In this document: positions 1 through 9,664 of the stretch, piece by piece | Position numbering within the stretch: the stretch's first letter is position 1 | Layout of the letters: every line of letters begins with the position of its first letter | Source: Amorphophallus konjac | Taxonomy: Eukaryota > Streptophyta > Magnoliopsida > Alismatales > Araceae | DNA length: 64,000 nucleotides | NCBI GenBank assembly: GCA_022559845.1 | Contig: CM040127.1 | Coordinates: 34,124,708 to 34,188,707 of the forward strand | Direction of reading: 5' to 3' | Position numbers and translations under genes: made by a program | The notes under the pieces: generated by a model | What the model was told of the DNA's origin: nothing | The model's database searches: none | What the model saw: only the letters and a program-made list of their open reading frames with translations

Positions 1-1
1 T

Positions 2-533
2 TCTTTTATTGATGACTTCTCTAGATATGGCTATGTGTATTTAATAAGACATAAATCACAAGCCTTTGAGAAGTTTAAGGAATACAAAAAGGAAGTAGAG
101 AAACAGACTGGCAAAAGTATTAAGGCTCTTCGATCGGATCGAGGAGGTGAATACTTAAGCCATGAATTCACTTCTTATCTTAAAGACCATGGAATAGTTT
201 CTCAGTGGACTCCACCGTATACACCACAGCACAATGGTGTATCCGAAAGGAGAAACAAGACCTTGTTAGACATGGTCCGATCCATGATGTCTATGTCAGG
301 ACTACCCTTGTCACTCTGGGGCTATGCGTTAGAGACTGCGGCTTATTTATTGAATATGATCTCAAGTAAATCAGTTCCTTCTATACCATATGAGATATGG
401 AAGGGTATGAAACTAAATTTTAATCACATTAAAATTTGGGGGTGTCCTGCTCATGTAAAGAAGAACGAGAGTGATAAGCTTGAGTCGAGAATCGATAAGT
501 GTAGGTTTGTGGGATATCCAAAGGAGACGTTTG
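2..533 (+). pseudogene. copia-1 integrase core, fragment
   Basis: This is the retroviral-type integrase core of copia-1, open from base 2 until the nested LTR at 534. Visible motifs are FIDDFSRYGYV near the start, RSDRGGEYLS (second catalytic Asp, around 135-165) and the PPYTPQHNGVSERRN block holding the catalytic Glu (about 210-255), followed by the usual W-C-P and FVGYP segments near 435-520. The frame runs into the inserted LTR and stops in it at 536-538. The same protein segment in the sister copy lies at about 30730-31258, where it continues into the C-terminal part. Family identity is certain; it is a remnant and not a working gene. Confidence 0.93.
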
Positions 534-724
534 TGTAGACACGCTAAAATTGACATTATTTTGAGTATATTTCATATTGCCGTGCAATGTCCCATTTGAC
601 CCTCAAATTAGCTTGTTTGAGTGGTTTTTCCCACTTTTCTTGAATTTCCCCTATTTTCCCCTATTTTTCCTATTTTTCTGGATTTTTTTGGCATTTATCT
701 CCATTTTTATGATTTTATGAATTC

Positions 725-1050
725 ACGCCTTGATCCAGGGCGCTTTTTAATTCACGACCTGACCTAGGGCGTTTCTTAAAGAAGTGACGACCTCTGAAAG
801 GGCGTCAATTCCTGGCATTATCCAATTTTTGAAAAAAGAATAAATGTTTGAAAAATGTTGAATCACGCCCTACCATGGGGCGTTTTTCAATTCACGCCTC
901 TCCCTGAGGCGTCTTTCACAATTTCCAAATAAAAGAAATGTTTATTTCTAAAATTAATCCAGGAAGAAACGCCCTGACCCAGGGCGTGCTTTGAAAAGAC
1001 GCCCTATGACAGGTCGTCAATTCTTGAATTGACGCCCTGACCAGAGGCGT
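725..1050 (+). repeat. Array of eight short hairpins in the 5' LTR
   Basis: Eight inverted repeats with 6-8-bp stems and 3-7-nt loops lie at 725-743, 754-772, 786-806, 865-883, 894-912, 969-987, 998-1018 and 1031-1050. The commonest form is ACGCCCT-loop-AGGGCGT; the one at 894-912 is ACGCCTC-loop-GAGGCGT, changed on both arms so that pairing is kept. Two have a single mismatch. Several are followed by T runs. The function is unknown. Confidence 0.85.
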
Positions 1051-1251
1051 GTTTTATCTTCTGGCTTCGCAGCCCTTTCCCCAGAGATTCCTTGCTTCGT
1101 TAGACACCTGCTTTGTTTGGACTTTTGCCCATTCCTATCCTTTCCCCCCTTGGACTCTTGCCTTCTTATCTCTTCATCCAATTCTATTTAATAGGGCCGA
1201 GGGGCTCTGTTGTAAGGTTGGATTTTCTCTTTTTCCTCCCCCTGCTGATTC

Positions 1252-1450
1252 TTCTGTTTTCTTCTTTCTTCTTCTTCTTCTTTTCTTCTTCTGCCGTCTT
1301 CTTCCTCTTCTTATTCTTCTTCCCCGTTTTCTTCTTCTGTCTCCTTCTTCTTCTTCTTCTTCTTCTTCTGTCTCCTTCTTCTTTTTCTCCTTCTGTCTTT
1401 TCTTCTTCTGTCTTTCTTCTTCTGTCTTTCTTCTTCTTCTTTTCTTTTTA
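1252..1450 (+). repeat. TTC/CTT pyrimidine microsatellite in the 5' LTR
   Basis: A long imperfect TTC repeat broken by TTCTGTC units. It opens spurious reading frames on both strands (poly-Phe/Leu/Ser forward, poly-Lys/Arg/Glu reverse). The same tract is at 9484-9664 in the 3' LTR with a slightly different unit number. Confidence 0.9.
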
Positions 1451-2146
1451 CAGGAACCGAAGGTAGGAGGGCTTTGACTAAGGAGGATTTCCAACGTTCA
1501 ACATCTTCATCCCTTGGGAGGCTTCCTCCCATCGAGCATTCAAGCCAAAGGAGCCACCAAACAAGATTTTTCTATCTTATCTCCCCTTATTTGTATTTTT
1601 CATTAGTTCATAATACATGCATCATGTTTCATTGTTATATTGATTTTTCTCAACCATCATATTGAGATCTCCCCATAGTGCAACTCTTGCACTCTTTCCC
1701 CTTTAATTTTTATTCTTATCTTCATGCATTCATCATATCTCCTCACACCCTCTTTGCATAGGGGTTTAAGGGCAATCACCCATAAGGTGTGTTCTTAATC
1801 ATATTTTTATGCTCATCACATTAAGAATTTGATGCTACACTCACCTCGTTTCTAATCCAATCTTTTGGTGTTGGCTTTGGTATTTTGCAAGGGTAATCAA
1901 ATTGAAGAACTCTCTTCATCGGCCGGCTGATCTAGAAGAGAAAGGAGCACTCACATCCCCGCACTTTTAAAGGTATTCTTCACGATCCCTCCATGATTTT
2001 CATTATTATCTTTTGAGGCCTTCGCGTCTCTGGCGATCACACACTCCCCTTGTGCACCTCGTACATATATTTTCCTCCATATTGATGATTATTGCATGTC
2101 TTTTCTTTGATATTTTTCTTAAGTGGATTTATTAGGATCTACAAAT

Positions 2147-2164
2147 TGGCGATCACGGTGGGAC
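2147..2164 (+). promoter_or_regulatory. Primer-binding site of the non-autonomous element
   Basis: Three bases after the 5' LTR end comes an 18-nt stretch starting TGGCGATCACGG. TGG is the complement of the CCA tail of a tRNA, as expected for a minus-strand primer site. It is not the initiator-Met type used by the copia and gypsy elements in this window. The cognate tRNA was not identified. Confidence 0.65.
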
Positions 2165-2440
2165 GCTTTACGTTCTCTTTATTACCCCTTTTCCCCTTAG
2201 GCACCCGCGTGTGCCGTCTCCCCTATTGCACCCTCGGTGCGTCTCCTTTTGTGCCCCTCGGGCACCCTCCATTGGCTTTGCTTTCTTCCCTAAAGTGATT
2301 TGCCATTTTGTTGTCTTTTCCTTAGAATCTCCATTTATTTAAAATTCTTGATGAGCATGCTTATCCTGTTGATTACCTTATTTATGTGGTTGTGAGGGTG
2401 CCTGTTTAATATTTCTGGCCGTGCTTTCCTAAGGAATTAA

Positions 2441-2749
2441 CGCCTCTGTCAGAGGCGCTTTTTCGATTTCACGCCCTAACTCAGGGCGTCTTATTCGTAT
2501 TTTACGCCCACTGACAGGGCGCCTTCCAGCATATTTCCTGATATTTCTGGTTTTATTACGCTGCCTCAGAATTCACGCCCTGCGCCAGGGCGTTTCTTTG
2601 TTGATTAGCGCCCCTCAGTAAGGCGTTTCTTTTGATGCCCTTATAGCGCCTCACCCTAAGGCGTGTTTTTACTGCCCCTGGCACCTCGCTTTGCGTCACG
2701 ACAGTCACACTGTCGTGTCTTTTGTTAGTAGCGCCCCCTGCTAGGGCGT
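2441..2749 (+). repeat. Second hairpin array, 5' internal region
   Basis: Hairpins of the same kind continue after the LTR: 2441-2457 (CGCCTCT/AGAGGCG), 2471-2489 (perfect 7 bp), 2504-2521, 2575-2593 (perfect 7 bp), 2608-2625, 2646-2664, 2697-2717 and 2731-2749. The one at 2697-2717 has an unrelated stem, CACGACAGT paired perfectly with ACTGTCGTG around a 3-nt loop. The array lies in the untranslated leader before the proline-rich frame. Confidence 0.85.
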
Positions 2750-3246
2750 GTTTTTACTGTGGGTTTCCAGAACCCTTCCCGTGGGTGAGTTTTCATGATA
2801 TTTCATATTGATTGATCATATTGTGTGGTTGGCTGAGTTCCCCTGTTGCATTCATTCTTTGCATTGATTTGGGAGCCCCCTCCTCTTCATTAGGATCCAC
2901 ACACCCTCTTGGAATCGGGACGACCCTCCATTGAGCATTCCGTCTCTTTGGACTGGAAATCCCTTTTTCAAGCCTCCGTAAGTCCCCGCACCCGTGGATT
3001 ACCTCACGGACGCCGGGCATGTTGTACCCTTTTGAAGTCCCGAGTTAGTTGGCCTAAACGTGGTGAGAGAGTGTTCCTAGTTGGCATTGGAGTTAAATCA
3101 TATTGAAACTAGGCTCCTCCCCTTGTGTGAATCATATCAATTTGCATAAATTCATTAATTCACCAAGGTTCAAACATAAAAATCAAGGTAACCATTTCAA
3201 CTTGGGTGTGTTTCTTTGCCAATTGTTTGCACATTAAATTGCTTGC

Positions 3247-3885
3247 ATGGCTTACTTTGATAGACAAAACAACATGTTCAATTCAATTAATGTTCATGAG
3301 GATGCACAACCGTGCACATCTTATTCTCCTCAATTTCAACATGTTCGTCAAAATTCTCACCATACTTTCAAGGGACCACGTCCTCATTCTTATGGTCATA
3401 CCCGGCCCACGGGTAATGTCCATTCTTATGGTCCCCCTACTCAATTGGGAGCCACTATTCCTACGGGACCGTCTCGTCCTAATGATGAGAAAGTCTCCCA
3501 AATCATTCATGCATTAGATCATCTCACCCCTCAACAAATCCAAGCCCTTAAGGCCGCCGTTGAGGGTGCATCTCCTTCATCTCATCCTCCTTCTAATCCT
3601 ATTCGGGTGGCCCATCACCCACTTCCCTCTTCCACTCATGTTCCTCATCGGGTAGCCCATTACCCATCCCCTTCTATTCACACTCCTCCTCGGGTGGTCC
3701 GACACCCGCCTCCTTCTATTCCTCCTCCATCACGGCCCCGAGGCCCATTTACTCCTTGCAATCCGGCCCATCCGGGTTCTTTTACGGGTCATCCCGTCAA
3801 CTCCCCTCCACGGCCTTTTTATGCGGCCCCTCCTCCTTCAAGGCCCTGCCAGCCCTCGGTTGTTCAAGTCACACCCCTCCAATAA
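3247..3885 (+). CDS. Proline/histidine-rich reading frame, part 1 (gag-like position)
   Basis: This 212-codon frame starts at the first sizeable ATG after the leader and hairpin array. It begins MAYFDRQNNMFNSINVHE and becomes rich in Pro, His and Ser. A short predicted-helical stretch (VSQIIHALDHLTPQQIQALKAAVEG, here given in two pieces: VSQIIHALDHLTPQQ and IQALKAAVEG) lies near residues 80-105. Imperfect repeats of RVAHHP/RVAHYP/RVVRHP follow at about residues 118-165. It ends in TAA at 3883-3885, and the same frame stays open for another 719 codons. Its place is that of gag, but no capsid domain or CCHC knuckle is recognised. It may be the N-terminal half of one protein cut by a nonsense mutation. 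Function unknown. Confidence 0.55.
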   Translation: MAYFDRQNNMFNSINVHEDAQPCTSYSPQFQHVRQNSHHTFKGPRPHSYGHTRPTGNVHSYGPPTQLGATIPTGPSRPNDEKVSQIIHALDHLTPQQIQALKAAVEGASPSSHPPSNPIRVAHHPLPSSTHVPHRVAHYPSPSIHTPPRVVRHPPPSIPPPSRPRGPFTPCNPAHPGSFTGHPVNSPPRPFYAAPPPSRPCQPSVVQVTPLQ

Positions 3886-3906
3886 TCTCTGCTTGATAAG
3901 ATTACT

Positions 3907-6045
3907 TTGATGGAGGAACAAATAAAGAGGGTCACGGCTCCTCCTACTCCAGTCAATCCTCTCCATGCCGCTTTGGACGAGATTACAAAGATGGAGAGAG
4001 AATGGAAAGACAGGAGGGATGATTACGGCGTCGGCGGCTCAAGCAAGCAGGAGCCGGCATTTGAAGAATCCAAGGCAGTGTACGATGATGATGAAGCTCC
4101 GCAGGCACCCCTTCCGAGTTTCCTTAATTTCCCGCTCCCTCCACTATCATTTGATAAACCTCCTGCTCAGGATGAAACCATCCCTGATCCAACCCCTATT
4201 TATGAGACTAATTGGTGTTACGATGATGGGTCGATACTTCAATCACCCACACCGGCACATTGTAAGTCTCCTCCTATCCTTGACACCGCATACATTACAC
4301 CTCCTCCAGTTACACCATTAACCTCCGCAACACTGGCCTCCCCCAAGCCTTCCACTATTAAACCTCCACCCGTTAAGCCATCTACCTCCACACCATTAGC
4401 CTCCATCGAACCCACCATTGAACCTTTCCCAATTAACCTCCCATTACCGCCACCTCGGCCTTCCATTATCCCTTTAAAACCCACTTTACCTATTCCACCA
4501 TTTAACCCTTTACCCTTACCCATGGCTAATCCTGAGCAGGATCCACCCCTTTTTGCACCCGAGCCAATCCCAACTGCTTCCGAGCAAAGGGAGAAACTCG
4601 ACGTGTTTGAACCCCCGCTTACGCTCACCCATTTGCCAACGCTTTCCATCATGCCTCCACCATTCATGGAGCCTTCCGCCTCCGCTTCACCTCCCCTTAC
4701 TACTCGGAATGGGGGGCCTTCTACAAGCACAGGTGCCGAGGACGATCAAGAGCCGGGCAGCAAGGATTTGGCCACGCCATTCAAGATTCAAGAATTCATT
4801 TGCCGGATGCCGATCCGGGTTATTGTGCCAAGCACGGTCGAAGAAGCCAAGTCGCCGACATGCCAAGCATTGATGCTGTGTAAGGGTCGGGCAGGGCACC
4901 CTTTGTTCCAATTTCCAAATTTTGAATCTTTGGGCAACATAATGCTTCCGAGCCCAGCTTTCCAACTCCCTCACACCATTACTTTGCACTCTCCAAGGGA
5001 GTTGACATTCACCATTGAAGCTTCGGCAGGGGCTATTTCTCATACACTTTCACTGTCGTGGAGGGGCAGTTATCTTAATGCTAAGGGGCCATCCCTTATT
5101 TGTTCCACTTTCTATTCATCCATCTCTATCACTTTTTCTTCATGGGCCATTCCCAGGGTTATGAGGAAGATCTCATCCTCTCGCCCTTCACATTCTTCAT
5201 ATTCTTTGCATTTCATGCATTCATCGCATCCATCCCATTGCATGCAATTGCACTTCTTCTTTCCCGGGTTTCCGAACCCGTATCTTCCCCGCCTTCCGGC
5301 ACCGCCGGATCCTCCGCATTTCCCATCTTATTCATATTCATCTTCATTACTCGGGCATCGCGCCCCTTTCCAACCTTTTCATCTCTCAGATTTCTCTCCC
5401 TTCTTCCCAGGGCATCGCGTCCCTCGGCATTTTCTTCCTCCGGAACCTCCGGACTTTTCCTTCGGGCACGACGCCCCTTTCCATCTTCTCCTTCCTGATT
5501 TGCTTCCTCCGGAACCTCCGGACTTTCCCTTTGGGCACGACGCCCCTCTCCACCTTTTTTATTTGCTTCCTCCGGAACCTCCAGACTTTTTCCTCGGGCA
5601 CGACGCCCCTTTCTACCTTCTCCTTCCTGATTTCATTCCTCCGGAACCTCTGAATTTTTCTCTCCTCCCTGGGCATCGCGTCCCTCGGCATTTGCTTCCT
5701 CCGGAACCTCCGGACCCTCCATTTTTATTCCGGTTCATCTTTCTGCTCCTCCGGGACATCACATCCTTCATTTTCTTCTTCCTTTTCCATCATCGTTTTC
5801 CCTATTTCTCCCCAGGGCATCGCATCCCTTCTTTCAATATTCTTCCGGAGCCTCCGGATGATTTTTCCTCTCATGATTCTCCTCTGCCTCCGGACCCTCC
5901 GGATCCGCCTCTTTCTATCTACCAATTTCTTCTTCTAATTCCTCCTGATTCTGGGTCCGACCCAACTTCTTCCACATCCACTGCCTTGGGCATCTGCCCG
6001 TTCTCCCATTGCTTTCGAGGCTTTAGTCCTCATTCCTCTTTCTAA
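3907..6045 (+). CDS. Proline-rich reading frame, part 2, with GHDAPF/PPEPPDF repeats
   Basis: This frame is in phase with 3247-3885, separated only by the TAA and seven further codons. The first residues (MEEQIKRV..., and a Glu/Lys/Arg-rich segment near 20-45) look helical. The middle is Pro/Thr/Ser-rich up to about residue 250. Next comes a more ordinary segment (KIQEFICRMPIRVIVPSTVE, residues about 292-311), and then a repetitive C-terminal third with units such as GHDAPFHLL and LPPEPPDF, encoded by DNA carrying GGGC-loop-GCCC palindromes. No retroviral enzyme motif is seen. The repetitive part may be unselected sequence that merely lacks stops. The length (712 codons) makes coding in at least the first half plausible; a product is not established. 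Confidence 0.45.
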   Translation: MMEEQIKRVTAPPTPVNPLHAALDEITKMEREWKDRRDDYGVGGSSKQEPAFEESKAVYDDDEAPQAPLPSFLNFPLPPLSFDKPPAQDETIPDPTPIYETNWCYDDGSILQSPTPAHCKSPPILDTAYITPPPVTPLTSATLASPKPSTIKPPPVKPSTSTPLASIEPTIEPFPINLPLPPPRPSIIPLKPTLPIPPFNPLPLPMANPEQDPPLFAPEPIPTASEQREKLDVFEPPLTLTHLPTLSIMPPPFMEPSASASPPLTTRNGGPSTSTGAEDDQEPGSKDLATPFKIQEFICRMPIRVIVPSTVEEAKSPTCQALMLCKGRAGHPLFQFPNFESLGNIMLPSPAFQLPHTITLHSPRELTFTIEASAGAISHTLSLSWRGSYLNAKGPSLICSTFYSSISITFSSWAIPRVMRKISSSRPSHSSYSLHFMHSSHPSHCMQLHFFFPGFPNPYLPRLPAPPDPPHFPSYSYSSSLLGHRAPFQPFHLSDFSPFFPGHRVPRHFLPPEPPDFSFGHDAPFHLLLPDLLPPEPPDFPFGHDAPLHLFYLLPPEPPDFFLGHDAPFYLLLPDFIPPEPLNFSLLPGHRVPRHLLPPEPPDPPFLFRFIFLLLRDITSFIFFFLFHHRFPYFSPGHRIPSFNILPEPPDDFSSHDSPLPPDPPDPPLSIYQFLLLIPPDSGSDPTSSTSTALGICPFSHCFRGFSPHSSF
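5340..5840 (+). repeat. Imperfect repeats with GGGC/GCCC palindromes inside the proline-rich frame
   Basis: Roughly seven repeats of about 65-120 bp combine a CTCCGGAACCTCCGGA block with a GGGCATCGCG(T/C)CCC or GGGCACGACGCCC palindrome, at 5353-5365, 5409-5424, 5464-5476, 5533-5545, 5596-5608, about 5671-5686 and about 5813-5828. All are in frame, giving GHDAPF or GHRVPR peptides. Confidence 0.75.
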
Positions 6046-8756
6046 TTCTCCTCTCCTTCTGTAGACTGTTCCATGTGATCAGGGTCTCCGCGCCTTAGTG
6101 AGGGAGTTCTAGCCCTCGCCTCTTTTCTTTTTTTTTCCTTATTCATCTGAGTCTGGTCTTGGCACCACTCCTTCTTGTTAAGCCACTTTCAATCCTTTGC
6201 TTCCAATCCTTTATCTGCCTAAGAGGACTATCCCACGATGATCAACCTCTCGCGGCAGCTGCTTTAACAAAGGTTGCAAGGTAATATATTGACGTAAGTA
6301 TGCATTTATATGATATCATTACCTCATTACTTCACGCATGATTTTCAAAATGAAGTGCTTCTTAACAAGATTAAGAGTGGTGTTTTAGATCTTTATCTAT
6401 CTTAATTGAATCATTGTTTAAAAAGAGTCTTTAGGCTTGCTATGCAGCACCTTGGTTAATAAGAACCCCGCGCTGGGAATTCAACATTCTCTCCCTGCTT
6501 GTTAAGATCAACCCTCAGCTGGGCACCTCACACACTTCACGGTGTCCTTAGCCGGCTCCTCTGGTTAAACACCGTTGCTACCTTGACCATGCCATGAGTA
6601 TTCCTGAAAGTCTTTTCTCTTCTTTACTCGGCCACGTGCAGGGGCAAGAGGTTGACGGATGAGATGACCAACCTTGGTAATCCCCAATACGAGAGGAGTC
6701 TCAAATAGGGGCAGTCTTGACCCAAACTAAATATGAATTTCATGATATACATCTCGCCAAAAGGGCTATTATGAAAATCAAGTCAGAATTTCGATAAAAG
6801 TAAGTATGAATTATGACATGTCAAGAGTGGCAAAGTCCCCGCAGGGAAAACCCTGGTCGTATGCATGTCAAGGGTCTAAAAATTAAAGGCACAAAGCCCC
6901 GGCGCAACAGACTACCTCTTTGAGGGGGAACGCCTTGGAAGGAATTCAAGTCCCGACATCTCTCATCCTGCATAAAGCTTATCTCCAATTATTCTTCTCT
7001 TTTCCCTCTAAGACCGAATGTTTCTCGGGTATGGCCTTGGTAGGGGCACCGTTGATCAAAGACGGTCGGTTATAGGACGTCACCCTTCAATGCACGCCCA
7101 GCTTTGGGCAGTTTTTAGCAAAAGGGGAAGGAACGAGGACCCCTAGCCAGTGGTTTAAGACACCCTTTGATGCTGCTTTAGCAATGTCTAACCAAAATCA
7201 AACAAAATTGAATATTTCTTGTCCAAAATCTATAAAAATTTGAATATCTTTTCCAAAACTCATAAAAATTGAGAATATTTTCAAAACTCATAAAAATTTA
7301 CATATTTCCAAAATCTAAAAATTTGCATTGTATTTTCTGATGGTGTTTTGCAGGAACAGCTTTGCAGAGACCAAGAGCACGGAATGAGTCCTCTCTCCAC
7401 TTATTGCTATCAATCTATTGATTCTTCCCGATATTCTCATAACATGCCACCCTGGGCATTTTGATTATCATTTTCTCATATCTCCTGATTATCGTTCATC
7501 TCCAGATCTTTTTAATCAACTCCTGCTGAATTCCTTGATCACTTTGCCAATGGGCATTATCATTCCCTGATCATTCTGCCGATGGGCATTATCAGATCTT
7601 GATCATTCAACTCCAAATCTGGATTAGCCAAGTTGGCATCCTCATGGCAAAATAACAAACAATGATGCTTTGCAATATCATGATTCAACTCATAATGGTT
7701 ACTATGTTGTGACATGCTATTGATGCTTTGATTCATGCTATGCTTGCTACGCTTAAATGCCTTATTCATTGCTTGTTATCTTTTATATCTTGGCTGATGA
7801 ATTTTTGAGCGCAGGATAAGAAGCTCTTGGTCCCGCCGGCAGGGCATCATCACTCAAAGTACCACGGTGCTTGCAGCTCATTTCTCAGTTCCCATGCTTA
7901 TTGGTATCACCATCTCCCTGTATGCATTCTACTATATGTTACGTATGCTACTAGATTATATCAAGGACCTTGTGGCTTTGGAAAATCTGGAATTTGAGTT
8001 CCCCTTCATCAAAAACGATGACGATTCTAGAGGCATCTTAGTCATACGGATAGGCCGTTGAGCCGTCCGAGACTGGGGACGATGGTTCCTTTTTATGAGT
8101 TGGTGCGTGGATAAACGGGCTTCGGCTTAGTATCAGCTCGTGAAATCGATTTCTTGACCCAGTCTTGGCAGCTTAGCAATATTATCCTTGATTATCTTAT
8201 ATTTTCATTTGATTTAATTTTTCCTTTTAAACCCAGGATGCATTCATGTAGGAATTTGAAACAATTGTTGAAAAATCATTCTGATGAGCTGCCTTTGAGG
8301 GTTGAAGTTGATCTTAATCTTTTCAGATATGAGATATCTCATGCCGGATTGAGTCCTCAGTTCGATTTGTCGTTGTTTTGGGTCATTTTCTCGAAAGCTC
8401 CTTGTTTGGATTTTTATCATCTTATTTTATCTCCTCTCCTTTGATCCACCTTGGCTGCAGCACGTCCACTGGCTGGTAACTGCTCCCTAATGGTGAAACT
8501 TACAGGTTTGTGACCTGGGGTACTTCCACCGCGCTGGAAGTTGATCATTTTATTTTATCTCCTTCGTGCATCGCGTGCGCATCTCCCCTTTTATCCAAAC
8601 ATTGTTGATTTCGTTGGATTTACCGAGATTTGCTTCATCTCGAGCTTTTGATTTGATTCTCATCAAGTGATGTCGATTGCGTGTCTCATCACACCTTGGC
8701 ATCTACTTTTCAGTTTGCAACGCTCCCTTGCAAAGCAGACGCCAAGGCGGGGCAGC
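6046..8756 (+). other. Non-coding 3' internal region of the non-autonomous element
   Basis: This 2.7-kb stretch lies between the proline-rich frame and the 3' LTR. I find no pol motif on either strand. It contains AT-rich tandem phrases near 7200-7330 (repeats of AACTCATAAAAATT), a short GCCCAGCTTTGGGC palindrome near 7097-7110, and two copies of a roughly 25-bp unit ending TGGGCATTATCA near 7540-7590. Short frames at 7867-8061 and 8154-8444 have no recognisable features. Confidence 0.7.
8740..8756 (+). promoter_or_regulatory. Polypurine tract before the 3' LTR
   Basis: A purine-rich stretch containing AAGGCGGGGCAG lies directly before the 3' LTR, where plus-strand priming occurs in LTR elements. 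It is interrupted by a few pyrimidines, so the exact primer is uncertain. Confidence 0.5.
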
Positions 8757-8956
8757 TGTAGACACGCTAAAATTGATATTATTTTGAGTATATTTCATAT
8801 TGCCGTGCAATGCCCCATTTGACCCTCAAATTAGCTTGTTTGAGTGGTTTTTCCCACTTTTCTTGAATTTCCCCTATTTTCCCCTATTTTTCTTATTTTT
8901 CCTATTTTTATGGATTTTTTTGGCATTTATCTCCATTTTTATGATTTTATGAATTC

Positions 8957-9282
8957 ACGCCTTGATCCAGGGCGCTTTTTAATTCACGACCTGACCTGGG
9001 GCGTTTCTTAAAGAAGTGACGACCTCTGGAAAGGGCGTCAATTCCTGGCATTATCCAATTTTCGAAAAAGAATAAATGTTTGAAAAATGTTGAATCACGC
9101 CCTACCATGGGACGTTTTTCAATTCACGCCTCTCCCTGAGGCGTCTTTCATAATTTCTAAATAAAAGAAATATTTATTTCTAAAATTAATCCAGGAAGAA
9201 ACGCCCTGACCCAGGGCGTGTTTTGAAAAGACGCCCTATGACAGGTCGTCAATTCTTGAATTGACGCCCTGACCAGAGACGT
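8957..9282 (+). repeat. Hairpin array in the 3' LTR
   Basis: This is the 3'-LTR counterpart of the 725-1050 array, with eight inverted repeats between 8957 and 9282. Against the 5' copy, single-arm changes are visible, for example AGGGCG to GGGGCG near 9000 and GAGGCG to GAGACG at the last hairpin. The array has therefore begun to decay since insertion. Confidence 0.85.
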
Positions 9283-9483
9283 GTTTCATCTTCTGGCTTC
9301 GCAGCCCTTTCCCCAGAGAGTCCTTGCTTCGTTAGACACCTGCTTTGTTTGGGCTTTTGCCCATTCCTATCCTTTCCCCCCTTGGACTCTTGCCTTCTTA
9401 TCTCTTCATCCAATTCTATTTAATAGGGCCGAGGGGCTCTGTTGTAAGGTTGGATTTTCTCTTTTTCCTCCCCTGCTGATTCT

Positions 9484-9664
9484 TCTGTTTTCTTCTTTCT
9501 TCTTCTTCTTCTTTTCTTCTTCTGCCGTCTTTTTCCTCTTCTTATTCTTCTTCCCCGTTTTCTTCTTCTGTCTCCTTCTTCTTCTTCTTCTTCTTCTTCT
9601 GTCTCCTTCTTCTTTTTCTCCTTCTGTCTTTTCTTCTTCTGTCTTTCTTCTTCTTCTTTTCTTT
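9484..9664 (+). repeat. TTC/CTT pyrimidine microsatellite in the 3' LTR
   Basis: Counterpart of the 1252-1450 tract, shorter by one or more units because of replication slippage or assembly differences. It is followed by the same TTTTTACAG acceptor-like sequence. Confidence 0.9.

Larger units (their letters stand above)
534..2143 (+). repeat. 5' LTR of the non-autonomous element (1610 bp)
   Basis: The repeat begins TGTAGACACG and ends AGGATCTACA. In order it holds an eight-hairpin array (725-1050), a TATA-like TATTTAATA (1185-1193) that could direct transcription, a long TTC/CTT pyrimidine tract (1252-1450) ending in a splice-acceptor-like TTTTTACAG, and a mixed 3' part. It differs from the 3' copy at scattered single bases and small indels only. 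Reading frames seen inside it come from the pyrimidine tract and are not genes. Confidence 0.95.

Noticed and set aside
1049..1532. Several overlapping frames on both strands rich in Phe/Leu/Ser or Lys/Arg/Glu, also at 9281-9749
   Set aside because: They are translations of the TTC pyrimidine tract in the LTRs and occur in all frames.
725..2749. Hairpin array as a CRISPR-like array
   Set aside because: The palindromes are not identical repeats, the spacing is irregular, there are no constant-length spacers, and the context is a plant retrotransposon.
3885..3906. Programmed stop-codon readthrough at the TAA in the proline-rich frame
   Set aside because: The context after TAA does not show a known readthrough signal; a single nonsense mutation is simpler, so it is only flagged.
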